Origin: an uncultured Pelagibacteraceae bacterium
GTDB taxonomy: Bacteria; Pseudomonadota; Alphaproteobacteria; Pelagibacterales; Pelagibacteraceae
Assembly: GCA_902558835.1 (NCBI GenBank)
Contig: CACEFK010000008.1
Coordinates: 1-34,979 of the forward strand
Length of the DNA stretch: 34,979 bases
Direction of reading: 5' to 3'
Shown here in pieces: positions 27,499-34,979 of the stretch. How positions within the stretch are numbered: the first letter of the stretch is position 1; each line of letters starts with the position of its first letter. Below the pieces are notes generated by a model, which was not told the DNA's origin, did no database searches, and saw nothing but the letters and a program-made list of their open reading frames with translations. The translations under genes were made by a program, and so were the position numbers.

Positions 27499-27543
27499 TT
27501 ATATTAACAACTTTAATTTTCCAACTTTGATCATAAACCAATT
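27499..27543 (+). repeat. Direct repeat copy B: degenerate copy of the ssrA 5' region
   Basis: It lies in the 186-base gap between the membrane-protein gene and ppdK, in the same orientation as ssrA, and matches 23836-23880 at 35 of 45 positions. Weak similarity continues about 18 bases further with a one-base gap (TACCCATAG against AACCATTG) and stops before the T-arm, so this is not a functional tmRNA. The rest of the gap is A+T-rich with no further feature seen. The copy may mark one end of a former insertion or a partial duplication. Confidence 0.5.
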
Positions 27544-27670
27544 AGATTTTTACCCATAGTAAATTTAAAGAAAATAATCAATATTTCCATTCTTAAAAAA
27601 AGATTTAAGATAAATTTAAAACAAGTGATTAATTTAAAAAATCTCTTATTAAATTTAAAAATTTTGTATT

Positions 27671-30331
27671 TTATCTTTTTTTGATCTCTGCTTGAGCAGC
27701 AGCTAATCTTGCAACAGGAACTCTATAAGGTGAACAAGAAACATAATTCAATCCTGCTTTAGAACAAAAAGATATACTTTGTGGATCTCCTCCATGCTCT
27801 CCACAGATACCTAACTTTAGATTTTTGTTTTGTTTTCGTCCTTTTTCTACTGCTATCTCAACTAAATCTGAAACTCCTTCATCTATTGAAACAAAAGGAT
27901 CAACAGAAAATATTTTGTTTTCTAAATAATCATTTAAAAATTTACCACTATCATCTCTACTAATCCCAAAAGTGGTTTGGGTTAAATCATTTGTTCCAAA
28001 ACTAAAGAATTCTGCATGCTTAGCAATCTCCTTTGCTTTTATTGCTGCTCTAGGTAATTCAATCATCGTACCAACTAAAAATTCTATTTTCAATTTATGT
28101 TCTTTTTGAACTTGACTAGCGGTTCTAATTACTAAATCTTTTATTATTTTTATTTCAGCCTCTGTAGATACTAAAGGTATCATTATTTCAGGAAATGCAG
28201 ATTTAATTTTACTTTTTTTAAGTTGCGCTAAAGCTTCAAATATTGCTTTACATTGCATCTCATAGATTTCCGGAAAAGATATTCCTAGGCGACAGCCTCT
28301 ATGACCTAACATAGGATTTTGCTCATGGAGCTCTTTGATTCTTGACACAACTTCTTTAACTGGAAGATTAACTATTTTAGCAACCTCATTAATTTCCTTT
28401 TCTGTGCTTGGTAAAAATTCATGTAATGGTGGGTCCAACAATCTTACTGTGACCGGTAATCCACTCATAATTTTAAAAATATCTATAAAATCTTTTCTTT
28501 GATACGGTAACAGCTTTTCTAATGCTACTGATCTGTCTTCTTTTGTTTTAGATAATATCATTTCTCTCACAGACAAAATTCGCTCTTCATCAAAAAACAT
28601 ATGTTCAGTTCTACAAAGTCCGATGCCCTCCGCACCAAAATCTTTAGCTGTTTTAGTATCTTTTGGTGTCTCAGAATTTGTTCTTACTTTTAATTTTCTA
28701 AAATTGTCAGCCCAAGACATTAGCTTAGAAAAATCACCAGATATTTCTGGCTTCACGGTTGAAACATTTCCAGCAATAATTCTTCCACTTGAGCCATCTA
28801 TAGTAATTACTTCCCCCTCTTTAATTTCCATTGAAGGAGTTTTAAAAGATTTATTTTCATAGTTTATATCAATTTCACTTGATCCTGATACACATGGTCT
28901 ACCCATACCTCTCGCAACAACAGCTGCATGACTTGTCATTCCTCCTCTAGCAGTCAAAATTCCTTTAGCGGCATGCATTCCTTGTATATCTTCTGGGGAG
29001 GTCTCTACTCTAACCAAAATTGTATCTTGCATCATTGCAGTTAATCTTTCAGCCTCTTCTGATGTAAATACAACTTTACCACTAGCTGCACCTGGTGATG
29101 CTGGCAATCCATTTGCTATAACATTAATTGAACTTTTTTCATCCAAAGTAGGGTGCAAAAGTGTGTCTAAAGAATTTGGGTCAATTCTTAATACAGCTTC
29201 CTTTTTAGAAATTAATTTTTCTTTAACCATATCAACTGCGATCTTCACTGCTGATTTTGCTGTTCTTTTTCCTGATCTTGTTTGAAGCATCCATAGTTTA
29301 CTATTTTCAACTGTAAACTCTACGTCTTGCATATCTTTGTAATGCATCTCTAATTTTTTCAAAATTTTTTGAAGTTCTTTAAAGACTTTAGGCATAGACT
29401 CTTCCATTGATAATTCTTTTACTTTAGCATCTCTCCTAGCTTTTTTCGTTATGTATTGAGGCGTCCTTGTGCCCGCTACAACATCTTCGCCTTGCGCATT
29501 AATTAAATACTCACCATATATTTCATTTGATCCATCTGATGGATTTCGTGTAAACACAACTCCCGTTGCACAATCATCACCCATATTTCCAAAAACCATT
29601 GATTGAACATTTACAGCAGTTCCCCACTCGGCTGGGATTTGATTTAGTTTTCTATAAACTTTTGCTCTGTTACTTTCCCACGATAAAAATACTGCACTTA
29701 TTGCTCCTAACAATTGTTCGTGAACATCTTGAGGAAAATCTTTTTTTGTCTTTTCTCTTACTGTTCTTTTAAAATCTTCAATTAATCCATCCCAATCACT
29801 TTCATCTAAATCTGTATCTAACAAAACACCTTTTGTAAGTTTATAATTTTCAATTAATTCCTCAAAATGATAACCTTCTACACCCATTACCACATTACCG
29901 TACATTTGAATGAATCTTCTATAACTGTCTTTAGCAAATCTTCCATTTGAAGTTTTATTTGCTAAAGCTTTAACTGTTTTATCGTTAAGACCCAGATTTA
30001 GAATTGTATCCATCATACCTGGCATTGATACTCTTGCACCAGACCGCACAGATAATAAAAGTGGATTTTTTAAGTCCCCAAATTTCTTAGAAACATCTTT
30101 TTCGATTAATTTTAATTCTTTTTTAATTTGAGAAATTAAACTTTTATTTAATCTTTTTTTATCCTTATAAAAAATTTCGCAAACTTTTGTGGATATTGTA
30201 AAACCAGGAGGCACCGGAAGACCCATTCTTCCCATTTCAGAAAGATTAGCACCTTTTCCTCCTAAAAAGTTTTTAGGATTTTTAATTTTTTTACTATCCT
30301 TAGAATTAAAGTTTAAAATAAGTTTTTTCAT
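27671..30331 (-). CDS. ppdK: Pyruvate, phosphate dikinase
   Basis: The product interconverts pyruvate, ATP and phosphate with phosphoenolpyruvate, AMP and pyrophosphate, linking lower glycolysis and gluconeogenesis. It has 886 residues, full length. The N-terminal ATP-grasp domain shows NFLGGKGANLSEMGRMGLPVPPGFTIST and SVRSGARVSMPGMMDTILNLG. The phosphohistidine swivel domain has GGMTSHAAVVARGMG with His468. The C-terminal PEP/pyruvate barrel has GIGLCRTEHMF, GTNDLTQTTFG and GICGEHGGDP with the catalytic Cys. SAR11 cells are known to depart from standard glycolysis, and a reversible PPDK fits. The gene starts on the last base of glyS, so it is the end of a coupled sppA-glyQ-glyS-ppdK set. Confidence 0.97.
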   Translation of the reverse strand: MKKLILNFNSKDSKKIKNPKNFLGGKGANLSEMGRMGLPVPPGFTISTKVCEIFYKDKKRLNKSLISQIKKELKLIEKDVSKKFGDLKNPLLLSVRSGARVSMPGMMDTILNLGLNDKTVKALANKTSNGRFAKDSYRRFIQMYGNVVMGVEGYHFEELIENYKLTKGVLLDTDLDESDWDGLIEDFKRTVREKTKKDFPQDVHEQLLGAISAVFLSWESNRAKVYRKLNQIPAEWGTAVNVQSMVFGNMGDDCATGVVFTRNPSDGSNEIYGEYLINAQGEDVVAGTRTPQYITKKARRDAKVKELSMEESMPKVFKELQKILKKLEMHYKDMQDVEFTVENSKLWMLQTRSGKRTAKSAVKIAVDMVKEKLISKKEAVLRIDPNSLDTLLHPTLDEKSSINVIANGLPASPGAASGKVVFTSEEAERLTAMMQDTILVRVETSPEDIQGMHAAKGILTARGGMTSHAAVVARGMGRPCVSGSSEIDINYENKSFKTPSMEIKEGEVITIDGSSGRIIAGNVSTVKPEISGDFSKLMSWADNFRKLKVRTNSETPKDTKTAKDFGAEGIGLCRTEHMFFDEERILSVREMILSKTKEDRSVALEKLLPYQRKDFIDIFKIMSGLPVTVRLLDPPLHEFLPSTEKEINEVAKIVNLPVKEVVSRIKELHEQNPMLGHRGCRLGISFPEIYEMQCKAIFEALAQLKKSKIKSAFPEIMIPLVSTEAEIKIIKDLVIRTASQVQKEHKLKIEFLVGTMIELPRAAIKAKEIAKHAEFFSFGTNDLTQTTFGISRDDSGKFLNDYLENKIFSVDPFVSIDEGVSDLVEIAVEKGRKQNKNLKLGICGEHGGDPQSISFCSKAGLNYVSCSPYRVPVARLAAAQAEIKKR

Positions 30332-32397
30332 TAACGGGAGTCGATTAGAGCAAAATTAACATAATTGTTGAACGTTTTACACATCATTTGGATTAGTTCC
30401 AGCCTATTCTTCTTTATGACCAGATCATCTTCGTTCACAATTACATTATCAAAAAAGTCAAAAACCTCTCTTTTGACGCTAGCTAAATTGTCCAATGTTT
30501 GAACATAATTTTCATCTTTATTAATGCCTGAAAAATATTTCCTTAATTCACTAATTTTTTTAAATAGGTTTTTTTCTAACTCAGTTTTAAAAATTCCAGG
30601 GTCAGTTGTATTTGATAATTCTATTTTATCTTTTTTTAATTCACCGTCTAAAATGTTTGAGGCTCTTTTATAGCTTGCAATGATATCTAAACCATTTGGT
30701 TTGTTAATAATTTTATTTAAATGTTTAGCTTTATTAAAAATAATAACAGATTGATCTAAGTTAAAAGAACTAGTTGATGCTTGAATTATATCATTTCTAA
30801 TATTTTCTTCCTTCATGTGATATTTTAATCTATCCATTAAAAAATCTGATAATTCATTTTGTAGGGATTGGTTATCAATTTCAAAACCTTGATCTAAATA
30901 CAGGCTTAAAGAATAATTAATTAGATCTTTTATTTTAAAATCTTTTTTATTTTCAACTATTATTCTTATTACCCCCAATGCTAACCTTCTTAGAGCATAC
31001 GGATCTTTCGAACTTGTTGGTTTTTGATTTAAACCAAAAAAACCAACTAAAGTATCTATCTTATCAGCTAAAGACAGGGCTATGCTAAATGGTTTTTTTG
31101 GAACTCTTGAACCTGAACCTGTAGGTAAATATTGCTCACTTATCGCCAAAGCTAAATCTTTATCAAAACCTTGTGCGTTAGCAAAATAACCTCCCATCAC
31201 ACCTTGGAGTTCTGGAAATTCACCTACTAGTTCTGATAATAAATCAACTTTACAAATTGATGCTGACAATTCAACTTTTTCTTTACTGATTAAAAGTTCA
31301 TCAGATATCATTCCACCCAATTTTCTCATTCTTTGGGCTTTATCGAAATAACTTCCTAATCCTTTAAAATAATTCATTGATTTTAATTCAGTAACTTTTT
31401 TGACCATATTTTGAGATTTATCTTTTTTCCAAAAAAATTCTGCGTCACTTAATCTTGCTTCAACTACTCTTTCATTTCCTAATTTAATTAATCCCTTTTT
31501 GTCTTTTTTATTTGCAACCACTAAAAACTCATTGGTAATATTTTCTTTATTATCAAATATAGGAAAATATTTTTGGTGGTATTGCATGGTAATAATTAAT
31601 ATTTCTTTTGGAATATTTAAAAATTTTTTATCAAATTCACAAAGAAGGATATTTGGTTGATCTGTTAAATCTACAACTTCATTAAGTAATCTAGGATTAT
31701 CTTGGATCTTAATATTTTTATTTTTTAATATATTATTAAATTTTTTTTCTATTAATTTTTTTCTTTCATTGTGATCAACGATAATGTCAATTTTTTTAAA
31801 AAAACTTTTATAATTTTTAAATTCTAAGAAAGACTTTTTATTTTCCTCAAATTCTTTATCAATAAAAGTTGAGTTAGAAGATGTTAGGTGATGAAAATTA
31901 AAATTTAACTTTTTTTTATCAAATACAGCTAGAATTGACTTTAAAGGTCTACCCCAATTTAAGTCAAAAGTTCCCCAACACATTGATTTTTTCCATTGAA
32001 TTTTATTTAATAATATTGGGATAAATTCCTCTAATAATTCATGTGTGTGCAATTTTTTTGATTTTGTCTTGAAAAAATAAAATTCTCCTTTGTCAGTTTT
32101 CTTTTGGTAGAGATCCTTTTTTAAGATTTTATTTGACCTAACAAACCCCTCTAGTGCTGTCTCTGGTGACTTAATATTTGGACCTTTAATCTCCTCAGAT
32201 TTTAGTACAACATTTTTTTGAACACCTTCAAATAATACCACTAATCTGTTTGGTGTTGAATATGACGAACTTTTTTTAAATAGAATTGATTTTTCTAAAA
32301 AAAAATCATTAAAACTTTTAAGTAAGTCTTCCCTTAAATTTTGTTGAAGATTTGAAGGTATTTCTTCACTAAATAATTCTAAAAAAAACTCTGACAT
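30331..32397 (-). CDS. glyS: Glycyl-tRNA synthetase beta subunit
   Basis: The product is the large subunit of the bacterial alpha2beta2 glycyl-tRNA synthetase and contributes tRNA recognition. It has 688 residues, the normal length. It opens with FFLELFSEEIPSNLQ, a family hallmark. It also carries KSMCWGTFDLNWGRPLKSILAVF, a block with RVVEARLSDAEFFWKKD, the HD-like LLSELVGEFPELQGVMGGYFA, and SKDPYALRRLALGVIRII. The C-terminal region is the anticodon-binding-type helical domain. It is coupled to glyQ upstream and ppdK downstream by one-base overlaps. Confidence 0.96.
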   Translation of the reverse strand: MSEFFLELFSEEIPSNLQQNLREDLLKSFNDFFLEKSILFKKSSSYSTPNRLVVLFEGVQKNVVLKSEEIKGPNIKSPETALEGFVRSNKILKKDLYQKKTDKGEFYFFKTKSKKLHTHELLEEFIPILLNKIQWKKSMCWGTFDLNWGRPLKSILAVFDKKKLNFNFHHLTSSNSTFIDKEFEENKKSFLEFKNYKSFFKKIDIIVDHNERKKLIEKKFNNILKNKNIKIQDNPRLLNEVVDLTDQPNILLCEFDKKFLNIPKEILIITMQYHQKYFPIFDNKENITNEFLVVANKKDKKGLIKLGNERVVEARLSDAEFFWKKDKSQNMVKKVTELKSMNYFKGLGSYFDKAQRMRKLGGMISDELLISKEKVELSASICKVDLLSELVGEFPELQGVMGGYFANAQGFDKDLALAISEQYLPTGSGSRVPKKPFSIALSLADKIDTLVGFFGLNQKPTSSKDPYALRRLALGVIRIIVENKKDFKIKDLINYSLSLYLDQGFEIDNQSLQNELSDFLMDRLKYHMKEENIRNDIIQASTSSFNLDQSVIIFNKAKHLNKIINKPNGLDIIASYKRASNILDGELKKDKIELSNTTDPGIFKTELEKNLFKKISELRKYFSGINKDENYVQTLDNLASVKREVFDFFDNVIVNEDDLVIKKNRLELIQMMCKTFNNYVNFALIDSR

Positions 32398-33302
32398 TAT
32401 TTTTGACTATCTAACCAAACGCCAGCTACAGATTTTGTAATATCTCTTATTCTAGCAATATAACCAGCTCTTTGTGCGACACTGATTGCACCTCTTGCAT
32501 CTAGAATATTAAACACATGACTGGCTTTTAAACATTGATCATATGCTGGTAATGAAATTTTTTTTTCTACCAAATCTTTTGCCTCAGACTCATGCATTTC
32601 AAACATTTTCAAAAGTGTTTCTACATTCGCATGTTCAAAATTGTATGCTGAAAATTCTTTTTCGGCTTGGTGAAAAACTTCGTGATATTTTACACCTTCA
32701 TCATTCCACAATAAATCATAAACATTTTTTTCTTTTTGGGTAAACATACAAATTCTTTCTAAGCCATAAGTGATTTCAACTGATACAGGTTTACAATCAA
32801 ATCCAGCCATTTGTTGAAAATAGGTGAATTGAGTAATTTCCATTCCATCACACCATACTTCCCATCCCAATCCTGCGGCACCTAATGTTGGACTTTCCCA
32901 ATCATCTTCAACAAACCTTATATCATGATCATTATGATCTATTCCTATAGTAGACAAACTATTTAAATAAAGTTTTTTTATATTTTCAGGAGAAGGTTTG
33001 ATTAAAACTTGAAATTGATAATAGTGTTGTAACCTGTTTGGATTATCTCCATATCTTCCATCTGTGGGTCTTCTTGATGGTTGTACGTAAGCTACTTTCC
33101 ATGGTTTAGTTCCTAGTGATCTTAGGGTGGTAGCTGGATGAAAAGTTCCTGCACCAACCTCCATATCGTAAGGCTGAAGAATAATGCATCCCTTTTTACT
33201 CCAAAATTTCTGAAGATTTAAAATTGTATCTTGGAATGTTTGAATTTTTTTTTTTTCTTTTTTTGCTTTAGAAACCATATCTTTGCCAAATTGATCTTTC
33301 AT
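32397..33302 (-). CDS. glyQ: Glycyl-tRNA synthetase alpha subunit
   Basis: The product is the class II catalytic subunit that activates glycine and joins it to tRNA-Gly together with GlyS. It has 301 residues. Conserved blocks are [66 protein letters not shown], and [30 protein letters not shown]. The start is uncertain: ATG at 33302 and ATG at 33278 (eight codons later) both precede the conserved core and both fall inside the end of sppA (up to a 35-base overlap). The longer form is given. Confidence 0.96.
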   Translation of the reverse strand: MKDQFGKDMVSKAKKEKKKIQTFQDTILNLQKFWSKKGCIILQPYDMEVGAGTFHPATTLRSLGTKPWKVAYVQPSRRPTDGRYGDNPNRLQHYYQFQVLIKPSPENIKKLYLNSLSTIGIDHNDHDIRFVEDDWESPTLGAAGLGWEVWCDGMEITQFTYFQQMAGFDCKPVSVEITYGLERICMFTQKEKNVYDLLWNDEGVKYHEVFHQAEKEFSAYNFEHANVETLLKMFEMHESEAKDLVEKKISLPAYDQCLKASHVFNILDARGAISVAQRAGYIARIRDITKSVAGVWLDSQK

Positions 33303-34074
33303 CTAAAATACTTGCAATTTGATCTACTTGATTGCTAGATGAAGAAAGTTTTTGACTTAACCATCCTTTTGATTTTTCAAATTTTTTAATAATTACATCC
33401 TCACCAAATTTATCTTTTAATATTTCATGTGCGTCACCTATTCCATCAATCAATCCTAAATTTTTTGCTTTACTGCCTGACCAAAACTCCCCTGAAAAAA
33501 GTTCTACATCAGATTTGTTTAATTTTGATCCTCTACTTTTTTCAACAACATCTATAAAGTCTTTATGAAGATCCAATTGAATATTTTTTAATCTTTCAAT
33601 ATCCTCGTTTTTTTCTTCTAAAAATGGATCAAGTGTGCTTTTATTTTTGCCTGCAGTATGAACTCTTCTTTCAACACCAATTTTTTTTATCAACTCAGTA
33701 AATCCAAAAGAAGAATATATCACTCCTATGGATCCAATTATTGAACTTGAATTTGCATAAATTTCGTCCCCAGCACAAGAAATCAAATAACCTCCTGAAG
33801 CTGCTACGTCTTCAGCGAATACAATAACTTTTTTTTTGTGTTTTTTTGCTTGTTGTCTAATAAAACTGTATATTAAATGAGATTGAACTGGTGATCCTCC
33901 TGGAGAATTGATTGATATAGCAACACATACCGCTTTTTTCAAAGAAAAAGCCTTTTTAATTAGTTCTTCTTGACCAGCAAAATCAATACCTTGTTTAAAT
34001 TTTCCTGCATTACCAATAACCCCACTTAATTTTAAGTGAGCAACAATTTTTTTCTTTTTAAAAAAAGAGAACAT
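33268..34074 (-). CDS. sppA: Signal peptide peptidase SppA, short form
   Basis: The product is a Ser/Lys protease of the S49 family that degrades signal peptides after release from membrane proteins. It has 268 residues, the short single-domain form rather than the duplicated E. coli enzyme. Visible are [16 protein letters not shown], the catalytic Ser93 in [34 protein letters not shown], and Lys145 in TAGKNKSTL. The Ser-Lys separation of 52 equals that of Bacillus SppA. No N-terminal membrane anchor is evident (it opens [18 protein letters not shown]), so a cytoplasmic or peripheral protein is possible. It overlaps glyQ and is divergent from the polyprenyl synthase gene, with 114 bases between them. 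Confidence 0.92.
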   Translation of the reverse strand: MFSFFKKKKIVAHLKLSGVIGNAGKFKQGIDFAGQEELIKKAFSLKKAVCVAISINSPGGSPVQSHLIYSFIRQQAKKHKKKVIVFAEDVAASGGYLISCAGDEIYANSSSIIGSIGVIYSSFGFTELIKKIGVERRVHTAGKNKSTLDPFLEEKNEDIERLKNIQLDLHKDFIDVVEKSRGSKLNKSDVELFSGEFWSGSKAKNLGLIDGIGDAHEILKDKFGEDVIIKKFEKSKGWLSQKLSSSSNQVDQIASILDERSIWQRYGF

Positions 34075-34188
34075 AGGTAAGTCTTATAGAATTATTTATT
34101 GAATATAAAGACTACTTATAATTGAAGAAACTGGTGCGTCAATTGATAAGTAATATATATAAACAAATTATACTAATTTAAAAATGTT

Positions 34189-34979
34189 ATGGGAACAGTT
34201 GTACAGCTTAAAAATCAAATAAATGATTCATATTTTCGACTTAAAGAATCGGTTGAAGAAAAACTGGTTTTAACCGAAGAAAAAATAAAATCAAAATTAT
34301 CTAGTGATGTACAGCTGGTTCAAAAAATGACAGATTATCATATAGAAACTGGAGGAAAAAGACTAAGAGCTTTACTAACTTTGGGTAGTGCAAAATTATG
34401 CGGTTACTCTAAAGGCTCTAGAGATATAAATTTAGCTGCGTGTGTTGAATTAATTCACAGCGCAACATTGATGCATGATGATGTAATTGATGAAGGCACT
34501 GTTAGAAGAGGAAAAGAAACTTTAAACAAAGTTTGGGATAATCATTCGTCAGTTTTAATTGGAGATTATCTATTGAGTAGATGCTTTGAAATGATGGTAG
34601 AAGACGGAAACCTAGAAGTTTTAAAATTATTATCGTCCACTTCATCTAAAATTGCTCAAGGAGAAGTTCTACAACTTCAACACAAAGGTGAAGTTGATAT
34701 GCTGGAAGAAACATATTTAAAAATAATCTCAGCTAAAACTGCTGAGTTATTTGCAGCAGCAACTAAAGTTGGTGCTATTTTATCTGATGCAGAAAATAAA
34801 GAAAAAGATGCTTTAGAATTTTATGGAAGAAACTTGGGATTAACTTTTCAAATAGCAGACGACACACTAGACTATAATGCTGAGCTCAAACTATTTGGCA
34901 AAAAAGTTGGTCAAGATTTTTTTGAAGGAAAAATTACCTTACCAATAATTTTACTTTTTCAAAAATTAGGAAATGATGA
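34189..34979 (+). CDS. ispB: Long-chain polyprenyl diphosphate synthase (octaprenyl type), 3' end missing
   Basis: The product makes the polyprenyl side chain of ubiquinone from farnesyl diphosphate and isopentenyl diphosphate. The frame runs off the window after 263 codons, so roughly the last 60-70 residues of a typical 320-330 are missing. It shows IETGGKRLRALLTL, the first Asp-rich motif LMHDDVIDEGTVRRG (DDxxD spacing, unlike the short-chain ispA-type gene at 3737), GDYLLSRCFEMM, and the second motif QIADDTLDY. I chose ATG 34189; an ATG at 34184 is in another frame. Chain length (C40 or C50) cannot be told from this part. Confidence 0.92.
   Translation, partial: MGTVVQLKNQINDSYFRLKESVEEKLVLTEEKIKSKLSSDVQLVQKMTDYHIETGGKRLRALLTLGSAKLCGYSKGSRDINLAACVELIHSATLMHDDVIDEGTVRRGKETLNKVWDNHSSVLIGDYLLSRCFEMMVEDGNLEVLKLLSSTSSKIAQGEVLQLQHKGEVDMLEETYLKIISAKTAELFAAATKVGAILSDAENKEKDALEFYGRNLGLTFQIADDTLDYNAELKLFGKKVGQDFFEGKITLPIILLFQKLGND

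Noticed and set aside
34128..34138. An 11-base match (AAACTGGTGCG) to the 3' end of the tRNA-Arg gene at 7309-7319, suggesting a tRNA remnant or attachment site upstream of ispB
   Set aside because: Similarity stops at 11 bases, no T-arm or other tRNA element follows, and an 11-mer shared within 35 kb is expected by chance.
34075..34188. Divergent promoters between sppA and ispB
   Set aside because: Several TATA-like and TTGATA-like words occur, but none has a 16-18 base spacing that stands out from background.

Overview
The window looks like a streamlined, free-living SAR11-type alphaproteobacterium (Candidatus Pelagibacter or a close relative). The evidence is a very A+T-rich sequence (roughly 70% A+T by eye), stop/start overlaps or gaps of a few bases between most genes, and alphaproteobacterial gene order (hflK-hflC-DUF2065-degP-miaA-acetolactate synthase). 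A circularly permuted two-piece tmRNA, ThyX instead of ThyA, and retained biosynthetic genes also fit SAR11 better than an obligate intracellular Rickettsiales member. The assignment is inference from gene content; no marker phylogeny could be run.

Layout. 1-4841: a 3' gene fragment, pdxH (vitamin B6), aroC (chorismate), then the minus-strand set xseB-ispA-dxs (exonuclease VII small subunit and isoprenoid synthesis). 4862-9328: plus-strand Sua5 (t6A tRNA modification), a two-gene ABC-2 exporter, an opposing tRNA-Arg(TCG), rluD and the heat-shock sigma factor rpoH. 9325-22002: a collinear minus-strand run of 12 genes, read hflK, hflC, DUF2065, degP, miaA, a truncated acetolactate synthase, tilS, ftsH, folP, glmM, thiD, purA. 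It joins membrane protein quality control (FtsH with its HflKC partner, DegP), tRNA modification (MiaA, TilS), folate, cell wall, thiamine and purine synthesis. 22054-24123: an Mrp/ApbC ATPase, thyX and the permuted ssrA gene.

24166-27543 is a small accessory block: a stand-alone Rieske protein, an overlapping gene with a Rieske-oxygenase-like metal-binding motif, a polyprenol-phosphate-type family 2 glycosyltransferase, and a very A+T-rich multi-spanning membrane protein. The block lies between ssrA and a degenerate second copy of the ssrA promoter and 5' region. 27671-34979: ppdK, glyS, glyQ and sppA on the minus strand, then a divergent long-chain polyprenyl diphosphate synthase cut by the window end.

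Three points deserve most attention. The acetolactate synthase gene is cut to its N-terminal third, with recognisable homology ending where tilS begins. The Rieske pair looks like a ring-hydroxylating-type oxygenase split over two coupled genes. The repeat of the ssrA 5' region brackets the accessory block. No CRISPR array, transposase, integrase or rRNA gene was seen. The only stretch over 300 bases without a protein gene (23807-24165) holds ssrA.
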